64,000 nucleotides of DNA from an uncultured Bacteroidales bacterium (GCA_902788315.1 CADAJS010000009.1:41999-105998), one strand, 5' to 3'. Shown: positions 9,077 to 18,981, numbered from the stretch's first letter. Program-made: numbers and translations. The notes: a model not told the origin generated them from the letters alone.

Positions 9077-10882
9077 ATGCAAGACATTAGGAACATTGCC
9101 ATCATAGCCCATGTGGACCATGGGAAGACGACACTGGTGGACAAGATGCTGCTGGCCGGAAACCTCTTCCGCGACAACCAGCAGACGGGCGAACTGATGC
9201 TGGACAACAACGAGCTGGAACGCGAACGCGGTATCACCATCCTCTCGAAGAACGTCTCCATCAACTATCGCGGCACGAAGATCAACATCATCGACACTCC
9301 GGGTCACTCGGACTTCGGCGGCGAGGTGGAGCGCGTGCTGAACATGGCCGACGGCTGCCTGCTGCTGGTGGACGCCTTCGAAGGGCCGATGCCCCAGACA
9401 CGCTTCGTGCTGCAGAAGGCACTGGAAATCGGGCTGAAGCCCGTGGTAGTCATCAACAAGGTGGACAAGCCAAACTGCCGCCCCGAGGAGGTGTATGAGA
9501 TGGTGTTCGACCTGATGTGCGACCTCGATGCCTCGGAAGACCAGCTGGACTTCCCCGTCATCTATGGCTCGGCCAAGAACGGATGGATGGGCGAAGACTG
9601 GCGCACGCCCACCCAGGACATCACCTACCTGCTGGACGCCATCCTGCGCTACATCCCTGCCCCCCAGTATCTCGAGGGCACGCCGCAGATGCTCATCACC
9701 TCGCTCGACTTCAGCAACTATACGGGCCGCATCGCCGTGGGACGCGTACATCGCGGCACCCTGCGCGAAGGCATGCCCATCACCGTGGCCCATCGCGACG
9801 GGTCGCAGGAAAAGACGAAGATCAAGGAGCTGCACACCTTTACCGGCATGGGTCACCAGAAAATCGACGAGGTGTCGAGCGGCGACATCTGTGCCATCAT
9901 CGGTCTGGAACACTTTGAGATAGGCGACACCATCTGCGATGCCGAGCAGCCCGAACCGCTGCCCGCCATCAGCATCGACGAGCCCACGATGTCCATGCTC
10001 TTCACCATCAACGACAGCCCCTTCTTCGGAAAGGAAGGCAAATACTGCACCTCGCGCCACATCTACGAACGTCTGCAGCGCGAACTGGAGAAGAACCTGG
10101 CCCTGCGAGTGGACGAGGTGCCGGGAAGCACAGACCGATGGGTGGTGAGCGGACGCGGAGTGCTCCACCTCTCGGTGCTCATCGAGACGATGCGCCGCGA
10201 AGGATACGAGCTGCAGGTGGGACAGCCGCAGGTGATCTATAAGGAGATAGACGGACAGCGCTGCGAGCCCATCGAGGAGCTGACCATCAACGTGCCGGAG
10301 GAATTCAGCTCGAAGATGATCGACATGGTCACGCGCCGCAAGGGCGAGATGACAAGCATGGAGTCGCAGGGCGACCGCGTGAACATCGAGTTCCTCATCC
10401 CCAGCCGCGGCATCATCGGCCTGCGCACGAATGTGCTCACGGCCAGCCAGGGCGAAGCCATCATGGCCCACCGCTACAAGGAGTACCAGCCATACAAGGG
10501 CGAGATAAACCGCCGCATCAACGGCTCGATGATCAGCCTGGAGACGGGCACGGCCTATGCCTATGCCATCAACAACCTGCAGGATCGCGGACGATTCTTC
10601 ATCGAGCCGCAGGAGACGGTATATGCCGGACAGGTAGTGGGAGAGCATGTCCATGAGAATGACCTGGTGGTCAACGTGTGCAAGGCCAAGCAGCTCACCA
10701 ACATGCGTGCCAGCGGAAGCGACGAGAAGGCGCACATCATCCCGGCCACCATCTTCTCACTGGAAGAGGCGCTCGAATACATCAAGGAGGATGAATACGT
10801 GGAGGTGACGCCCAAGAGCATGCGCATGCGCAAGTGCATCCTGGACCATCTGGAGCGTAAGCGTGCAGGGAAGAGCGAGTGA
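9077..10882 (+). CDS. typA: Ribosome-associated GTPase TypA/BipA
   Basis: 601 residues, the usual length for TypA. The N-terminus has the translational GTPase G1 loop AHVDHGKTT (about residues 11-19), G2/switch I with ERERGITI, G3 [12 protein letters not shown] and G4 NKVDKP. EF-G-like domains III and V follow, then the TypA-specific C-terminal domain. TypA binds the ribosome and aids 50S assembly and stress adaptation. The start is supported by the promoter box at 9044-9051 and the conserved N-terminus. It is monocistronic: a strong hairpin follows the stop and the next gene is convergent. Confidence 0.97.
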   Translation: MQDIRNIAIIAHVDHGKTTLVDKMLLAGNLFRDNQQTGELMLDNNELERERGITILSKNVSINYRGTKINIIDTPGHSDFGGEVERVLNMADGCLLLVDAFEGPMPQTRFVLQKALEIGLKPVVVINKVDKPNCRPEEVYEMVFDLMCDLDASEDQLDFPVIYGSAKNGWMGEDWRTPTQDITYLLDAILRYIPAPQYLEGTPQMLITSLDFSNYTGRIAVGRVHRGTLREGMPITVAHRDGSQEKTKIKELHTFTGMGHQKIDEVSSGDICAIIGLEHFEIGDTICDAEQPEPLPAISIDEPTMSMLFTINDSPFFGKEGKYCTSRHIYERLQRELEKNLALRVDEVPGSTDRWVVSGRGVLHLSVLIETMRREGYELQVGQPQVIYKEIDGQRCEPIEELTINVPEEFSSKMIDMVTRRKGEMTSMESQGDRVNIEFLIPSRGIIGLRTNVLTASQGEAIMAHRYKEYQPYKGEINRRINGSMISLETGTAYAYAINNLQDRGRFFIEPQETVYAGQVVGEHVHENDLVVNVCKAKQLTNMRASGSDEKAHIIPATIFSLEEALEYIKEDEYVEVTPKSMRMRKCILDHLERKRAGKSE

Positions 10883-10905
10883 TATATACTATAATATATA
10901 AATAG

Positions 10906-10937
10906 TAGGGGCATAGCCGAAATCAGCTATGCCCCTA
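10906..10937. terminator. Bidirectional terminator between typA and manA
   Basis: A perfect 12-bp inverted repeat (TAGGGGCATAGC / GCTATGCCCCTA) with an 8-nt loop, followed by TTGTTTT on the plus strand and by an AT-rich run on the minus strand. It sits between convergent genes. Confidence 0.85.
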
Positions 10938-10958
10938 TTGTTTTAACCCGAATCGGGT

Positions 10959-11891
10959 TTACCTGTTCTCCACGTAGCTCTCGAGGAGCTTGACGGTGAC
11001 GTCCGGGATGATGGTGACGGACTTCATGCAGGCCGGCACCACGAGGGCCTCGCCGCTGTGCAGGAAGACGCCCTGATCCTCGGGCGAGAGGAAGCAACAG
11101 GCCCCATCGACACACATATAGACATGGAACGAGTCGGCCCCGGCATAGTGGCGCTGGAGGGTGCGGGTCAGCTTGAGCTCGTTGGTCACGAAGTAAGGAC
11201 TCGACACCAGCTCGACCACCGCGTCGCGTGCCTCGGTGTAGTGCACCTTGGGGTCGTCCGTGATATCCTCAAAGTTGATGGCCTCGAGCGCCAGCTCCGT
11301 GTGCAGTTCGCGCTGATGCCCGTCGCGGTCGCGACGCAGATAGTCGTAGATGCGGTAAGTGACGTCGCTCGTCTGCTGTATCTCGGCAATGAGCATGCCG
11401 GCACCGATACCATGAACACGTCCGGCAGGGATATAGAAGCAGTCGCCGGGAGCCACGGGGACACGGCAGAGGTCGGACTCGATGCTGCCATCGGCCACCT
11501 TGCGTGCATAGTCCGCCAGCTCCACACGACGGCGGAATCCGGCAATAAGCTGGCTGCCGCGGTCGGCATCGATGACATACCACATCTCGTTCTTGCCCAT
11601 CTTGCCGTGGCGGCGCGCGCTGAGTTCGTCGTTAGGATGTACCTGGATGGAGAGGTCCTGGCGGGCATCAATGAACTTGATGAGCAGGGGGAAGTCAGTG
11701 CCGAAGCGAGCCGTGTTGGCTTTTCCCAGGAAGTCGGCGCCATAGCGCTGTACCACCTCGGGGAGCGTAAGCCCCTTGTCCTCGCCATTGAGTACCACAG
11801 ACTCGGAGTCCTTGACTGCCGAGACCACCCATGTCTCGGAACCCCACAGGGTGGGTTTGAAAATGGGATTGAATTTTAGGATGTCAAGCAT
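10959..11891 (-). CDS. manA: Mannose-6-phosphate isomerase, class I
   Basis: 310 residues. It interconverts mannose-6-phosphate and fructose-6-phosphate, linking glycolysis to GDP-mannose supply. Cupin metal-site motifs are visible: SIQVHPNDE (about residue 80), then KNEMWYVI with the Glu ligand, and the downstream FYIPAGRVHGIGAG with a His ligand. The C-terminal segment is short, as in Bacteroidetes enzymes. It is convergent with typA. The next gene upstream starts on the same strand and ends 66 bp before the manA start; that spacer holds a short imperfect repeat (TATCGATGTACGATTTGACG, then a second GATGTACGATTTGACG). Confidence 0.93.
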   Translation of the reverse strand: MLDILKFNPIFKPTLWGSETWVVSAVKDSESVVLNGEDKGLTLPEVVQRYGADFLGKANTARFGTDFPLLIKFIDARQDLSIQVHPNDELSARRHGKMGKNEMWYVIDADRGSQLIAGFRRRVELADYARKVADGSIESDLCRVPVAPGDCFYIPAGRVHGIGAGMLIAEIQQTSDVTYRIYDYLRRDRDGHQRELHTELALEAINFEDITDDPKVHYTEARDAVVELVSSPYFVTNELKLTRTLQRHYAGADSFHVYMCVDGACCFLSPEDQGVFLHSGEALVVPACMKSVTIIPDVTVKLLESYVENR

Positions 11892-11957
11892 GATTTGATA
11901 TATCGATGTACGATTTGACGTTTTGCTGATGTACGATTTGACGTCTCCGCCCTACGG

Positions 11958-12683
11958 CTATTTCATCTGCTGTACGCGATAGACGATGCGGGCCAGACGA
12001 ATCTCCTCGGCTTCATACACATCGCCATACTCCTTGAGCGCCTGATCCAGGTCGTCTGTCTTTGCTGCCTTGAAGTAGTCCATCAGTTCCTCGATGCAGT
12101 CGGCTCCCAGCACCTCATTGGTGAAGTACGTGATGTCCAGGCGGCGACCCTGATGGACGAGTGCCTCCAGTTCGTCCAGCACTTCATCGAAGCCCAGGCT
12201 CTCGTTCTCGGCAAAGTCATCGAGCGCAATCTTGCAGTCGATGGCATGGATGAGGTTCATCTGCTGCTTGGTACGCAGCGAAGTGGTCTTCTTGGCCGGC
12301 ATCCTCACATCGAGCGCACTCTGTACAATATCGTCGAGCCCGGTGTCCTGCGGCATCTCTTCCATATCCCCCTCGTCCTTGATAATGATTGTCTCCGGCG
12401 AACGCAGGAACTTCTTGCCTGCCGGCGTGGGCACGATGTCGCCCTTCTTGGCACTCTTGTTCTTGAGCAGGCCGTGCTCGAAGGCTGCATCGATTACGGT
12501 GGACCAGTAGTCCTCATCATGAGCTTCGCCACTTCCGAAGGTCTCCTTCTCGTCCATACGGGCATCCGTGATTTCCCGCGTCTCCTTTCCCATGAGATAA
12601 TCTATGAACAGCTGACGTGTGACAGGCTCTCCTATTTCTACGAGCGACTTTATTATCTTTACTATCGAATCCTTTACTTCCAT
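11958..12683 (-). CDS. Stand-alone RecQ C-terminus-like DNA-binding protein
   Basis: 241 residues from ATG 12681-12683. An upstream in-frame ATG (12731) is rejected because a -7 box lies between them at 12718-12725. The protein has no helicase motifs. Its N-terminal part ends in a winged-helix-like stretch (DIVPTPAGKKFLRSPETI, about residue 100). Its C-terminal half (about 138-241: DEVLDELEALVHQGRRLDIT, then YFTNEVL, DYFKAAKTDDLDQALKEYG and AEEIRLARIVY) closely resembles the tail of Bacteroidetes RecQ helicases as remembered. It may therefore be a separated RQC/HTH module that binds DNA or a partner. The function is unknown. Confidence 0.7.
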   Translation of the reverse strand: MEVKDSIVKIIKSLVEIGEPVTRQLFIDYLMGKETREITDARMDEKETFGSGEAHDEDYWSTVIDAAFEHGLLKNKSAKKGDIVPTPAGKKFLRSPETIIIKDEGDMEEMPQDTGLDDIVQSALDVRMPAKKTTSLRTKQQMNLIHAIDCKIALDDFAENESLGFDEVLDELEALVHQGRRLDITYFTNEVLGADCIEELMDYFKAAKTDDLDQALKEYGDVYEAEEIRLARIVYRVQQMK

Positions 12684-12717
12684 ATATATATAGTCTGTAT
12701 CATCCTTTTTCGGGGTG

Positions 12718-12725
12718 CAAATATA
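12718..12725 (-). promoter_or_regulatory. -7 box TATATTTG
   Basis: Minus-strand match to TAnnTTTG about 35 nt before ATG 12683. It decides the start of the RecQ-tail-like gene. Confidence 0.6.
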
Positions 12726-12877
12726 GTGCAATTATACATAGCAACAAAGAATTCCAGCTTTTTTTTCATACCTTGAAGAAAGATTTGCCGCAACAGACGC
12801 GTTCAGAGGCGGCACGTCTGGTCGTCCCATTGGGAAAATACCATAAACAGGGTATTGCCCACCTACGGGGAAGGCCG

Positions 12878-12885
12878 TACCTTTG
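12878..12885 (+). promoter_or_regulatory. -7 box TACCTTTG for cysK
   Basis: Exact consensus preceded by CCG. A TTG at 12855-12857 lies about 20 nt upstream as a possible -33 element. The leader is about 40 nt. Confidence 0.7.
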
Positions 12886-12929
12886 CACTCGGAAACCATT
12901 CATTAACCACATAAAAAAAAAATAAGATT

Positions 12930-13877
12930 ATGGCAAGAATTTACAAGAAGCTTACGGAACTCGTGGGCCGCACTCCGTTAGTGGAGCTGCAGAGACTGGC
13001 CGAGGCCAAGGGTGCAAAGGCCGAACTGGTGGCCAAGGTGGAATATTTCAACCCCGGCGGCAGCGTGAAGGACCGCATCGCGCTGAACATGATTGAGGAT
13101 GCCGAGAAGCGGGGCCTGCTGAAGCCCGGCAGCGTAATCATCGAACCGACGAGCGGAAATACGGGCGTAGGCCTGGCGTGGATAAGCCGCGTGAAAGGCT
13201 ACGAGGCCATCATCGTGATGCCCGAGACGATGAGCAAGGAACGCCAGAACCTGCTACGTGCAGCGGGTGCCAAGCTGGTGCTCACAAGCGGAGCCCAGGG
13301 CATGAAGGGCGCCATCGCCGAGGCCGAGCGCCTGAAGGAGGAGACTCCAGGTGCCGTAATCCTGGGGCAGTTCGTCAATCCCGCCAATCCCGAGATACAC
13401 GAGAAGACGACGGGCGAGGAAATCTGGGCCGACACGGACGGCAAGGTGGATGTCTTCGTGTCCGGAGTGGGCACGGGCGGCACGGTAACCGGTGTGGCAC
13501 GAGCACTGAAGCGCCACAACCCCAATGTGCGCATCGTAGCCGTGGAGCCGGACAGCAGCCCCGTGCTGAGCGGCGGACAGGCCGGCGCACACAAGATTCA
13601 GGGCATCGGCGCAGGCTTTGTACCGCAGACATACGACGGCGAGGTGGTGGACGAGATTATCCGCGTGACGAACGACGACGCCATCCGCACGGGTCGCGAA
13701 CTGAGCCTCTACGAGGGACTACTGGTGGGCATCAGCAGCGGTGCCGCCGCATGGGCTGGCATCCAGCTGGCAAAGCGCCCCGAGCTGGCAGGCAAGCGCA
13801 TCGTGGTGCTCCTGCCCGACACAGGCGAGCGATACCTGAGTACTCAGCTCTATGCCTATGAGGAATATCCGTTGTAA
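12930..13877 (+). CDS. cysK: Cysteine synthase A (O-acetylserine sulfhydrylase)
   Basis: 315 residues. A PLP-dependent fold II enzyme making cysteine from O-acetylserine and sulfide. The PLP-lysine motif is [15 protein letters not shown] (about residues 36-50), the substrate loop is [14 protein letters not shown], and the phosphate-cup glycine loop is [13 protein letters not shown]. The C-terminus [12 protein letters not shown] is typical of CysK. It has its own promoter. It is convergent with dprA, with only about 9 bp between stops, so transcripts may overlap. Confidence 0.96.
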   Translation: MARIYKKLTELVGRTPLVELQRLAEAKGAKAELVAKVEYFNPGGSVKDRIALNMIEDAEKRGLLKPGSVIIEPTSGNTGVGLAWISRVKGYEAIIVMPETMSKERQNLLRAAGAKLVLTSGAQGMKGAIAEAERLKEETPGAVILGQFVNPANPEIHEKTTGEEIWADTDGKVDVFVSGVGTGGTVTGVARALKRHNPNVRIVAVEPDSSPVLSGGQAGAHKIQGIGAGFVPQTYDGEVVDEIIRVTNDDAIRTGRELSLYEGLLVGISSGAAAWAGIQLAKRPELAGKRIVVLLPDTGERYLSTQLYAYEEYPL

Positions 13878-13886
13878 TTAGATTAA

Positions 13887-15011
13887 TCAAATCAATCTAT
13901 ACACTCCACCACTCAGCGTCCTCACCACGCCCTGCATCTCCAATCCGAACAACAAGCTGGAAAGCTGACCGATGGAGATGCCGGTGCGCACGGTGAGGAC
14001 GTTCATTTGCATGCCCTCGCTGCCACGCAGGGCATCCACCACTACCCTCTCTTCGGCACTCAACGAGGGGAAGAGGTCCTGCTGCACACCCTGTGCCAAC
14101 TGCTTCTGGCGTGCCGCATCGGTCTCCCACCCCATAGACTGCAGGAAGTCCTCGGCATTGGTGAGGAGCTCGGCCCGATTCGTGCGAATCAGATTGTTGC
14201 ATCCCTCGGAATATGCATCACCGACGCGCCCGGGGAAGGCGAATACATCGCGGTCGTATGCTCCGGCTATCCCGGCGGTGATGAGCGAACCGCCCTTCCG
14301 TGCACTCTCGACCACGATGGTGGCGTCGCTCATGCCCGCCACGATGCGGTTGCGCTGCACGAAGTTCTTCTTGTCGGCATTCGTCTGGCTCATGAACTCG
14401 GTGAGCAGCCCGCCCTGTTCCAGCATCTTCACCGCATCGGTACGATGCATGCGCGGGTATATCTGGTCCATCCCGTGAGCCAGGACACCCACCGTGGGCA
14501 AGCCCTGAGCCAATGCGGCACGATGGCAATGGATGTCCACCCCATAGGCCAATCCGCTCACGACAAGCGTATCGGGTGACAAGGCACGAAGATCAGCCAC
14601 GAAGCGGGCACAGAGGTCGCGTCCATAGGGCGTAATCTTACGTGTGCCCACCATGCTCACCACACGGCGCGCATTGAGGTCGGCCGTGCCACGGAAGTAC
14701 AGCAAGATGGGCGCATCAGAGCATTCGCGCAGACGGGCCGGATAGTCGTCATCATAGAATCCCAGGCAGCGAATACGGCTCTGACTGGCAAAGCGGTATT
14801 CCTCCTCGGCACGTCCCATCAGCGTGTCCATCAGCGAGATACCCTCGACAGCGCGAGGGTGGAGCTCCGGCATTACGTCGCGGATGTGGCGCCGATGCTC
14901 ATAGATGACCGTAGCGCTGCCCGCCTGCTCCAAAAGGAGACGCAGGCCCGGAAGTCCGATGCCGGGCACCCGGGTGAGTGCCATCATACAGAGAGTCTCT
15001 TGTTCCGTCAT
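13887..15011 (-). CDS. dprA: DNA-processing protein DprA/Smf
   Basis: 374 residues. It binds single-stranded DNA and loads RecA during natural transformation. There is an N-terminal helix-hairpin-helix-like region (LTRVPGIGLPGLRLLLEQAG), a Rossmann-like core with VSMVGTRKITPYG, VVSGLAYGVDIHCHRAAL and ARKGGSLITAGIAGAYDRDV, and a C-terminal winged helix (DALRGSEGMQMNVLTVRTGI). Its start overlaps the stop of the thioesterase gene by 4 nt (ATGA), so it is translationally coupled in a DUF2851-thioesterase-dprA operon. Confidence 0.95.
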   Translation of the reverse strand: MTEQETLCMMALTRVPGIGLPGLRLLLEQAGSATVIYEHRRHIRDVMPELHPRAVEGISLMDTLMGRAEEEYRFASQSRIRCLGFYDDDYPARLRECSDAPILLYFRGTADLNARRVVSMVGTRKITPYGRDLCARFVADLRALSPDTLVVSGLAYGVDIHCHRAALAQGLPTVGVLAHGMDQIYPRMHRTDAVKMLEQGGLLTEFMSQTNADKKNFVQRNRIVAGMSDATIVVESARKGGSLITAGIAGAYDRDVFAFPGRVGDAYSEGCNNLIRTNRAELLTNAEDFLQSMGWETDAARQKQLAQGVQQDLFPSLSAEERVVVDALRGSEGMQMNVLTVRTGISIGQLSSLLFGLEMQGVVRTLSGGVYRLI

Positions 15012-15418
15012 CCTTCCTTATCGAAATAGGGTTCCAGATACTTTTCCAACTCGGCACACTCCTTCAGCCGCCCCTGCACGAGGCACACGGTGTCCACACG
15101 TCCACGAGCCACCAGTTTCATGTCGGGCAGGCGGAAGATGTCCTGCAGGAAGACATAGCGTACGCCTTCCTTGCGCACGGAGAGCTTGCTCACAAACTCG
15201 TCGCGGCTGCGCAGAGGCATTTTATACGATATCGTAATACGAGCCACCACGGGCGTGATGCCCTGGGCATACATATCGGCAAAGCTGAGACCGGCACTGA
15301 GCATAAACTCGTGGCGCGTATGTTCCATGTAATGCTGATAGTTGGCATTGTTCACGATGCCCTCCAGGTCGCACTCATAGTCGCGCACCTTGAACTTCAA
15401 TTCAAAGACGTATTGCAT
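15008..15418 (-). CDS. Acyl-CoA thioesterase, 4HBT (YbgC-like)
   Basis: 136 residues, a single hotdog domain. The active-site segment VRDYECDLEGIVNNANYQHY followed by ME (about residues 11-32) matches the family pattern with an acidic residue, then G-V-N and Tyr residues. Such proteins hydrolyse acyl- or aryl-CoA thioesters; YbgC associates with the Tol-Pal system in other bacteria. It lies 3 bp after the DUF2851 gene and overlaps dprA by 4 nt. The substrate cannot be read from sequence. Confidence 0.88.
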   Translation of the reverse strand: MQYVFELKFKVRDYECDLEGIVNNANYQHYMEHTRHEFMLSAGLSFADMYAQGITPVVARITISYKMPLRSRDEFVSKLSVRKEGVRYVFLQDIFRLPDMKLVARGRVDTVCLVQGRLKECAELEKYLEPYFDKEG

Positions 15419-15421
15419 TCT

Positions 15422-16642
15422 CTATTTATTATATTTCAGATACTCGTACCCGAAACGACAGCGCAGGCAGTCGAGACGGTCACAATATTCGCGCTTCAGC
15501 TGGATGAGCGCCTGGCTGTCGGCAGCGCTGGCTATCGTGAGGCCGCAGGCTTTCCACTGACGTATGATGTAGTTAGACTCGTGAGGCAGTTGCTCCAACA
15601 TGGCGATGGCACGCTCCATGAAGCGCTCGTCGTTATGACTGGTGCCATAGGCATAGAGCAAGGGGACCACGGTGTTAATAATGATAAGATTACGACTTCC
15701 AGCGGCTATCCCGTCGAGGCTCAGCAGACGATGGAGCGAGGCGATGTCTGTGGTCTCGAGCAGGCGGCTCAGCTGTACCGTGCCACGATGGTAGAGGCAC
15801 GCTATCTGCTGAAACCGTACATGGGGGAAATTGCTCGGCCGGGTGCGCAGATACTTCCACTCAGACTTGTGCATCGGTGGCGGAAGCTGGAACTTATGGT
15901 GAAGGAAGTCGAATTCCTGATGCAGGCGAGCCACCTCCTGAGCCCCACGCTCCCTTTCCAGTTCGTCAATCAAGCCGGCCATGCCCAGGAAGAATGCCTC
16001 CACCTGGAACAGGCTGTCGCGATGCTTGGCCACAGCCTGGAGCGGGATGCTTCGCGCCCAGCGCTCAAACGGGTCGCCGTTGAGTCCAAAGCCAAAGTTG
16101 CGGCTCAGAGTGATGAAGGTGGCCTGCTCCCAGTCGCCCCGGGTCGAGGCCACACGATCCAGCACCCGACGGCTGCGCTCCTCCATCCGCTCGGCCAGCA
16201 GTGCATCCATCCAGCTGTGCACCCGCAGAGGGTCAAGATGGGGAATCATGCGATGACAGCGAGGATAGTCGTCCGTCCGGCATAGTTCCTGATAGTGTAC
16301 CGCCAACGAGGCCGGCACATCGAGTTGCACCTGAGGCAGACGCTTCCCGGAGGAAGTCTCCACCTCACAATCGACCACTCCGGCCACATGCAGAATCGTA
16401 TTGTCGTAGGCCGTGTCCTGATGGTGTCCGTGACGGTACCAGTCGCTCGACTTGAGGTGGATCTCCACGTTGCCCGCCCAGATGGTGTCGCCCAAGCGTA
16501 CCTTGGCATTGAAGAAGTCGGGACCCTGATCATGGTTGTGCATGCCCGGGTCGATGATTTCCAGTTCCTCTCCGCTCGTCGTCACCAAGGCTTTCAGCGG
16601 CAGAATCTTGTGTTTCCATATATAGTGGAGCAGTCTTTCCAT
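15422..16642 (-). CDS. DUF2851 family protein
   Basis: 406 residues. It matches my recollection of the DUF2851 family, common in Bacteroidetes. Typical segments are WKHKILPLKALVTTSGEELE near the N-terminus, then HDQGPDFFNAKVRLGDTIWA and GNVEIHLKSSDWYRHGH (about residues 35-75), and a C-terminal CLRCRFGYEYLK with paired cysteines. The DFFNAKV/GNVEIH core has the look of a restriction-endonuclease-type fold with acidic and His residues, but function is not established. It is first gene of an operon with a thioesterase and dprA, and divergent from dapB. Confidence 0.85.
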   Translation of the reverse strand: MERLLHYIWKHKILPLKALVTTSGEELEIIDPGMHNHDQGPDFFNAKVRLGDTIWAGNVEIHLKSSDWYRHGHHQDTAYDNTILHVAGVVDCEVETSSGKRLPQVQLDVPASLAVHYQELCRTDDYPRCHRMIPHLDPLRVHSWMDALLAERMEERSRRVLDRVASTRGDWEQATFITLSRNFGFGLNGDPFERWARSIPLQAVAKHRDSLFQVEAFFLGMAGLIDELERERGAQEVARLHQEFDFLHHKFQLPPPMHKSEWKYLRTRPSNFPHVRFQQIACLYHRGTVQLSRLLETTDIASLHRLLSLDGIAAGSRNLIIINTVVPLLYAYGTSHNDERFMERAIAMLEQLPHESNYIIRQWKACGLTIASAADSQALIQLKREYCDRLDCLRCRFGYEYLKYNK

Positions 16643-16674
16643 GCTTTTTGCCCGCGTTTAACGTTATTTAGGAG

Positions 16675-16682
16675 CAAATGTA
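16675..16682 (-). promoter_or_regulatory. -7 box TACATTTG for the DUF2851-dprA operon
   Basis: Minus-strand consensus match about 35 nt upstream of the DUF2851 ATG, back to back with the dapB box only 22 bp away. Confidence 0.55.
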
Positions 16683-16704
16683 CTGAATTCTGCGCGAAAA
16701 GCAT

Positions 16705-16712
16705 TACTTTTG
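16705..16712 (+). promoter_or_regulatory. -7 box TACTTTTG for dapB
   Basis: Plus-strand consensus match 23 nt upstream of the dapB ATG. It heads the dapB-lepB-GH28 run of closely spaced genes. Confidence 0.65.
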
Positions 16713-16735
16713 CATCAGAAAAATAATGTGGCATC

Positions 16736-17491
16736 ATGAAATTTGCATTGATAGGCTACGGCAAGATGGGCCGTATGATAGAAGAAATAGCCCGCGAACG
16801 CGGACACGAAATTACCTGCATCATCGACATCGACAATCCGCAGGACTTCGACAGCCCGGCATTCCGCACATCGGACGTGGCCATCGAGTTCACGGCTCCC
16901 CACGTGGCCTACGGCAACTGCCTGAAGGCCTTCGAGCAGAGGGTGAAGGTGGTGAGCGGCAGCACAGGCTGGATGGGCGAACATGCCGAGGAGATGAAGC
17001 GCCTGTGCGCCACGGAGGGGAAGACACTCTTCTGGAGCAGCAACTTCAGCCTTGGCGTGAGCATCTTCCGTGCACTGAACCGCTATCTGGCTCGCATCAT
17101 GAACCGCTTCGAGGCCTATTCGCCGACGCTGGAGGAGGTGCATCATGTGCACAAGCTGGACCATCCCAGCGGGACGGGCATCACACTGGCCGAGGAACTG
17201 GTGGCCGAGGTGGATAGAATCGACGGATGGCAGATGGGGCAGCTCACTCAGCCCGACGGTACCATCGAGGGCACCACAGAGGTGCCCGCCGGGAAGTTGC
17301 GCGTGGACAGCGTGAGACGCGGCGAAGTACCTGGCATACACAGCATCACCTGGAACAGCGAGGCCGACCAGATTACCATCACCCACGATGCTCACAACCG
17401 GCGCGGATTTGCCCTCGGTGCCGTGCTGGCCGCCGAATACACTGCCCAGCACACAGGCTTCCTTACGATGAACGACTTGTTTGACTTTTGA
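16736..17491 (+). CDS. dapB: 4-hydroxy-tetrahydrodipicolinate reductase
   Basis: 251 residues. It catalyses the NAD(P)H-dependent reduction step of diaminopimelate/lysine synthesis. The N-terminal Rossmann loop is ALIGYGKMGRMIEEIA. The substrate-binding region holds the catalytic motif VHHVHKLDHPSGTGITLAEE (about residues 137-156), with the His pair and the Lys of the H-x-x-K-x-D-x-P-S-G-T pattern. The length is normal. It is first in a plus-strand run with 6-28 bp gaps between genes. Confidence 0.96.
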   Translation: MKFALIGYGKMGRMIEEIARERGHEITCIIDIDNPQDFDSPAFRTSDVAIEFTAPHVAYGNCLKAFEQRVKVVSGSTGWMGEHAEEMKRLCATEGKTLFWSSNFSLGVSIFRALNRYLARIMNRFEAYSPTLEEVHHVHKLDHPSGTGITLAEELVAEVDRIDGWQMGQLTQPDGTIEGTTEVPAGKLRVDSVRRGEVPGIHSITWNSEADQITITHDAHNRRGFALGAVLAAEYTAQHTGFLTMNDLFDF

Positions 17492-17510
17492 AAAGACAAC
17501 TTAATATCAC

Positions 17511-18953
17511 ATGAAGAAAAAGAAATATCAGCCCACAACCAAAGACTGGCTGAAAGGCATTGTCGCCGTTGCAGCCCTCATCGCTTTCCTCATCTGGATC
17601 CGTAGCTGGTGGGGAGTCATCGTCATCCCATTCGTCTTTGACGCATACGTGACACACCTCATCCCATGGACATGGTGGAAGGATGTAGAGAATCCCATCG
17701 TGCGCACCATCATGAGCTGGGTAGATGCCATCGTCTTTGCCCTCGTAGCCGTCTATTTCGTCAATATCTATTTCTTCCAGAACTACACCATTCCCAGCAG
17801 TTCACTGGAGAAAAGCCTCCTCGTGGGCGACTATCTCTACGTGAGCAAGATGAGCTACGGCCCACGCATCCCGCAGACACCGCTTCACATGCCTCTGTGC
17901 CAGCACACGCTGCCGTGGGGCGGAAAGAGCTACATCGAAAAGCCGCAGTGGGAATACAAACGCGTGACACCCAAACCCGTCAAACTGAACGACATCGTGG
18001 TGTTCAACTATCCGGCCGGCGACACGATAGCCAGCAACCCTGCCTATCAGACCGACTACTATACCCTATGCTACGGCATCGGCAAGCAGCTCTATCAGCA
18101 GGAGGCTGGCTTCCTGCCCAAGATGGACACCCTCTCGGCACTCGTCCGGCGCAATCTCTACCAGAAGTACTATATGATGGGACGCCGATACATCGAGCTA
18201 TCACCCATGGAATTCGGAAAGATAGACTATCGGCCTGTGGATCGCCGCGAGAATTACGTGAAACGCTGCGTGGGCCTGCCCGGACAGACGTTGCAGATAA
18301 AGGACCGCACGATCTACCTGGACGGCGTGGAGAACCCCGATGCCAAGAACGTGCAGTACAACTATCGTGTCGAGCTGCTCACCAGCTACCTCCCCGATGA
18401 CTTTGTGCGCGAGCTGGGCATCAGCAACGAGGACCTTGAGTCACTCTACCACAGCGGCATCATCCCCCTCACCCGCGAAGCCAAGGAGAAGCTGGAGGCA
18501 CGTGCCGATCTCGTGGCTCGCATCTCGCTCTATGAGAACGACGACACAGAAAACCTCTACCCGCTGAACGGCCATACGGGATGGACATGCGACAACTATG
18601 GCCCCATCTGGATTCCTAAGAAAGGCGAGAGCATCCAGCTCACTTTGGAGAACCTGCCCATTTACGAACGCCCCATCCGCGTCTATGAGGGTAATCAGCT
18701 CGAGGTGACAGCAGACGGCCGTATCCTCATCAACGGGGAGCAGACCGACACCTATACCTTCCGCATGGACTACTATTGGATGCAGGGTGACAACCGGCAC
18801 AACAGCGCCGACAGCCGCTACTGGGGCTTCGTGCCCGAGGATCACATCGTGGGCAAGCCTATCATCATCTGGCTGAGCACCGACAAAGACCGCGGATGGC
18901 TGAACGGACATATCCGATGGAAGCGCCTCTTCCGCTGGGTGGATAATATATAG
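17511..18953 (+). CDS. lepB: Signal peptidase I, long Bacteroidetes form
   Basis: 480 residues, longer than the Escherichia coli enzyme because of a large insertion between the catalytic boxes. It cleaves signal peptides of exported proteins at the inner membrane. Two membrane segments lie at about 20-45 and 60-88. Box B reads YTIPSSSLEKSLLVGDYLYV, with the catalytic Ser before Leu. Box D reads ENYVKRCVGLPGQTL, with the general-base Lys. Box E reads GDNRHNSADSRYWGFVP. All catalytic residues are therefore present. Directly downstream is a short paralogue lacking them. The 3' end, including the stop codon, is built into a TAGTTCA tandem repeat. Confidence 0.95.
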   Translation: MKKKKYQPTTKDWLKGIVAVAALIAFLIWIRSWWGVIVIPFVFDAYVTHLIPWTWWKDVENPIVRTIMSWVDAIVFALVAVYFVNIYFFQNYTIPSSSLEKSLLVGDYLYVSKMSYGPRIPQTPLHMPLCQHTLPWGGKSYIEKPQWEYKRVTPKPVKLNDIVVFNYPAGDTIASNPAYQTDYYTLCYGIGKQLYQQEAGFLPKMDTLSALVRRNLYQKYYMMGRRYIELSPMEFGKIDYRPVDRRENYVKRCVGLPGQTLQIKDRTIYLDGVENPDAKNVQYNYRVELLTSYLPDDFVRELGISNEDLESLYHSGIIPLTREAKEKLEARADLVARISLYENDDTENLYPLNGHTGWTCDNYGPIWIPKKGESIQLTLENLPIYERPIRVYEGNQLEVTADGRILINGEQTDTYTFRMDYYWMQGDNRHNSADSRYWGFVPEDHIVGKPIIIWLSTDKDRGWLNGHIRWKRLFRWVDNI

Positions 18954-18978
18954 TTCATAGTTCATAGTTCATAGTTTA
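18951..18978. repeat. TAGTTCA heptamer tandem repeat over the lepB stop codon
   Basis: Three exact copies of TAGTTCA plus TAGTTTA. The first TAG is the lepB stop codon. Confidence 0.9.
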
Positions 18979-18981
18979 GGG

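Noticed and set aside
9020..10735. 571-residue minus-strand open frame opposite typA
   Set aside because: typA is unmistakable on the plus strand. The antisense frame is His/Val/Leu-rich and lacks start signals.
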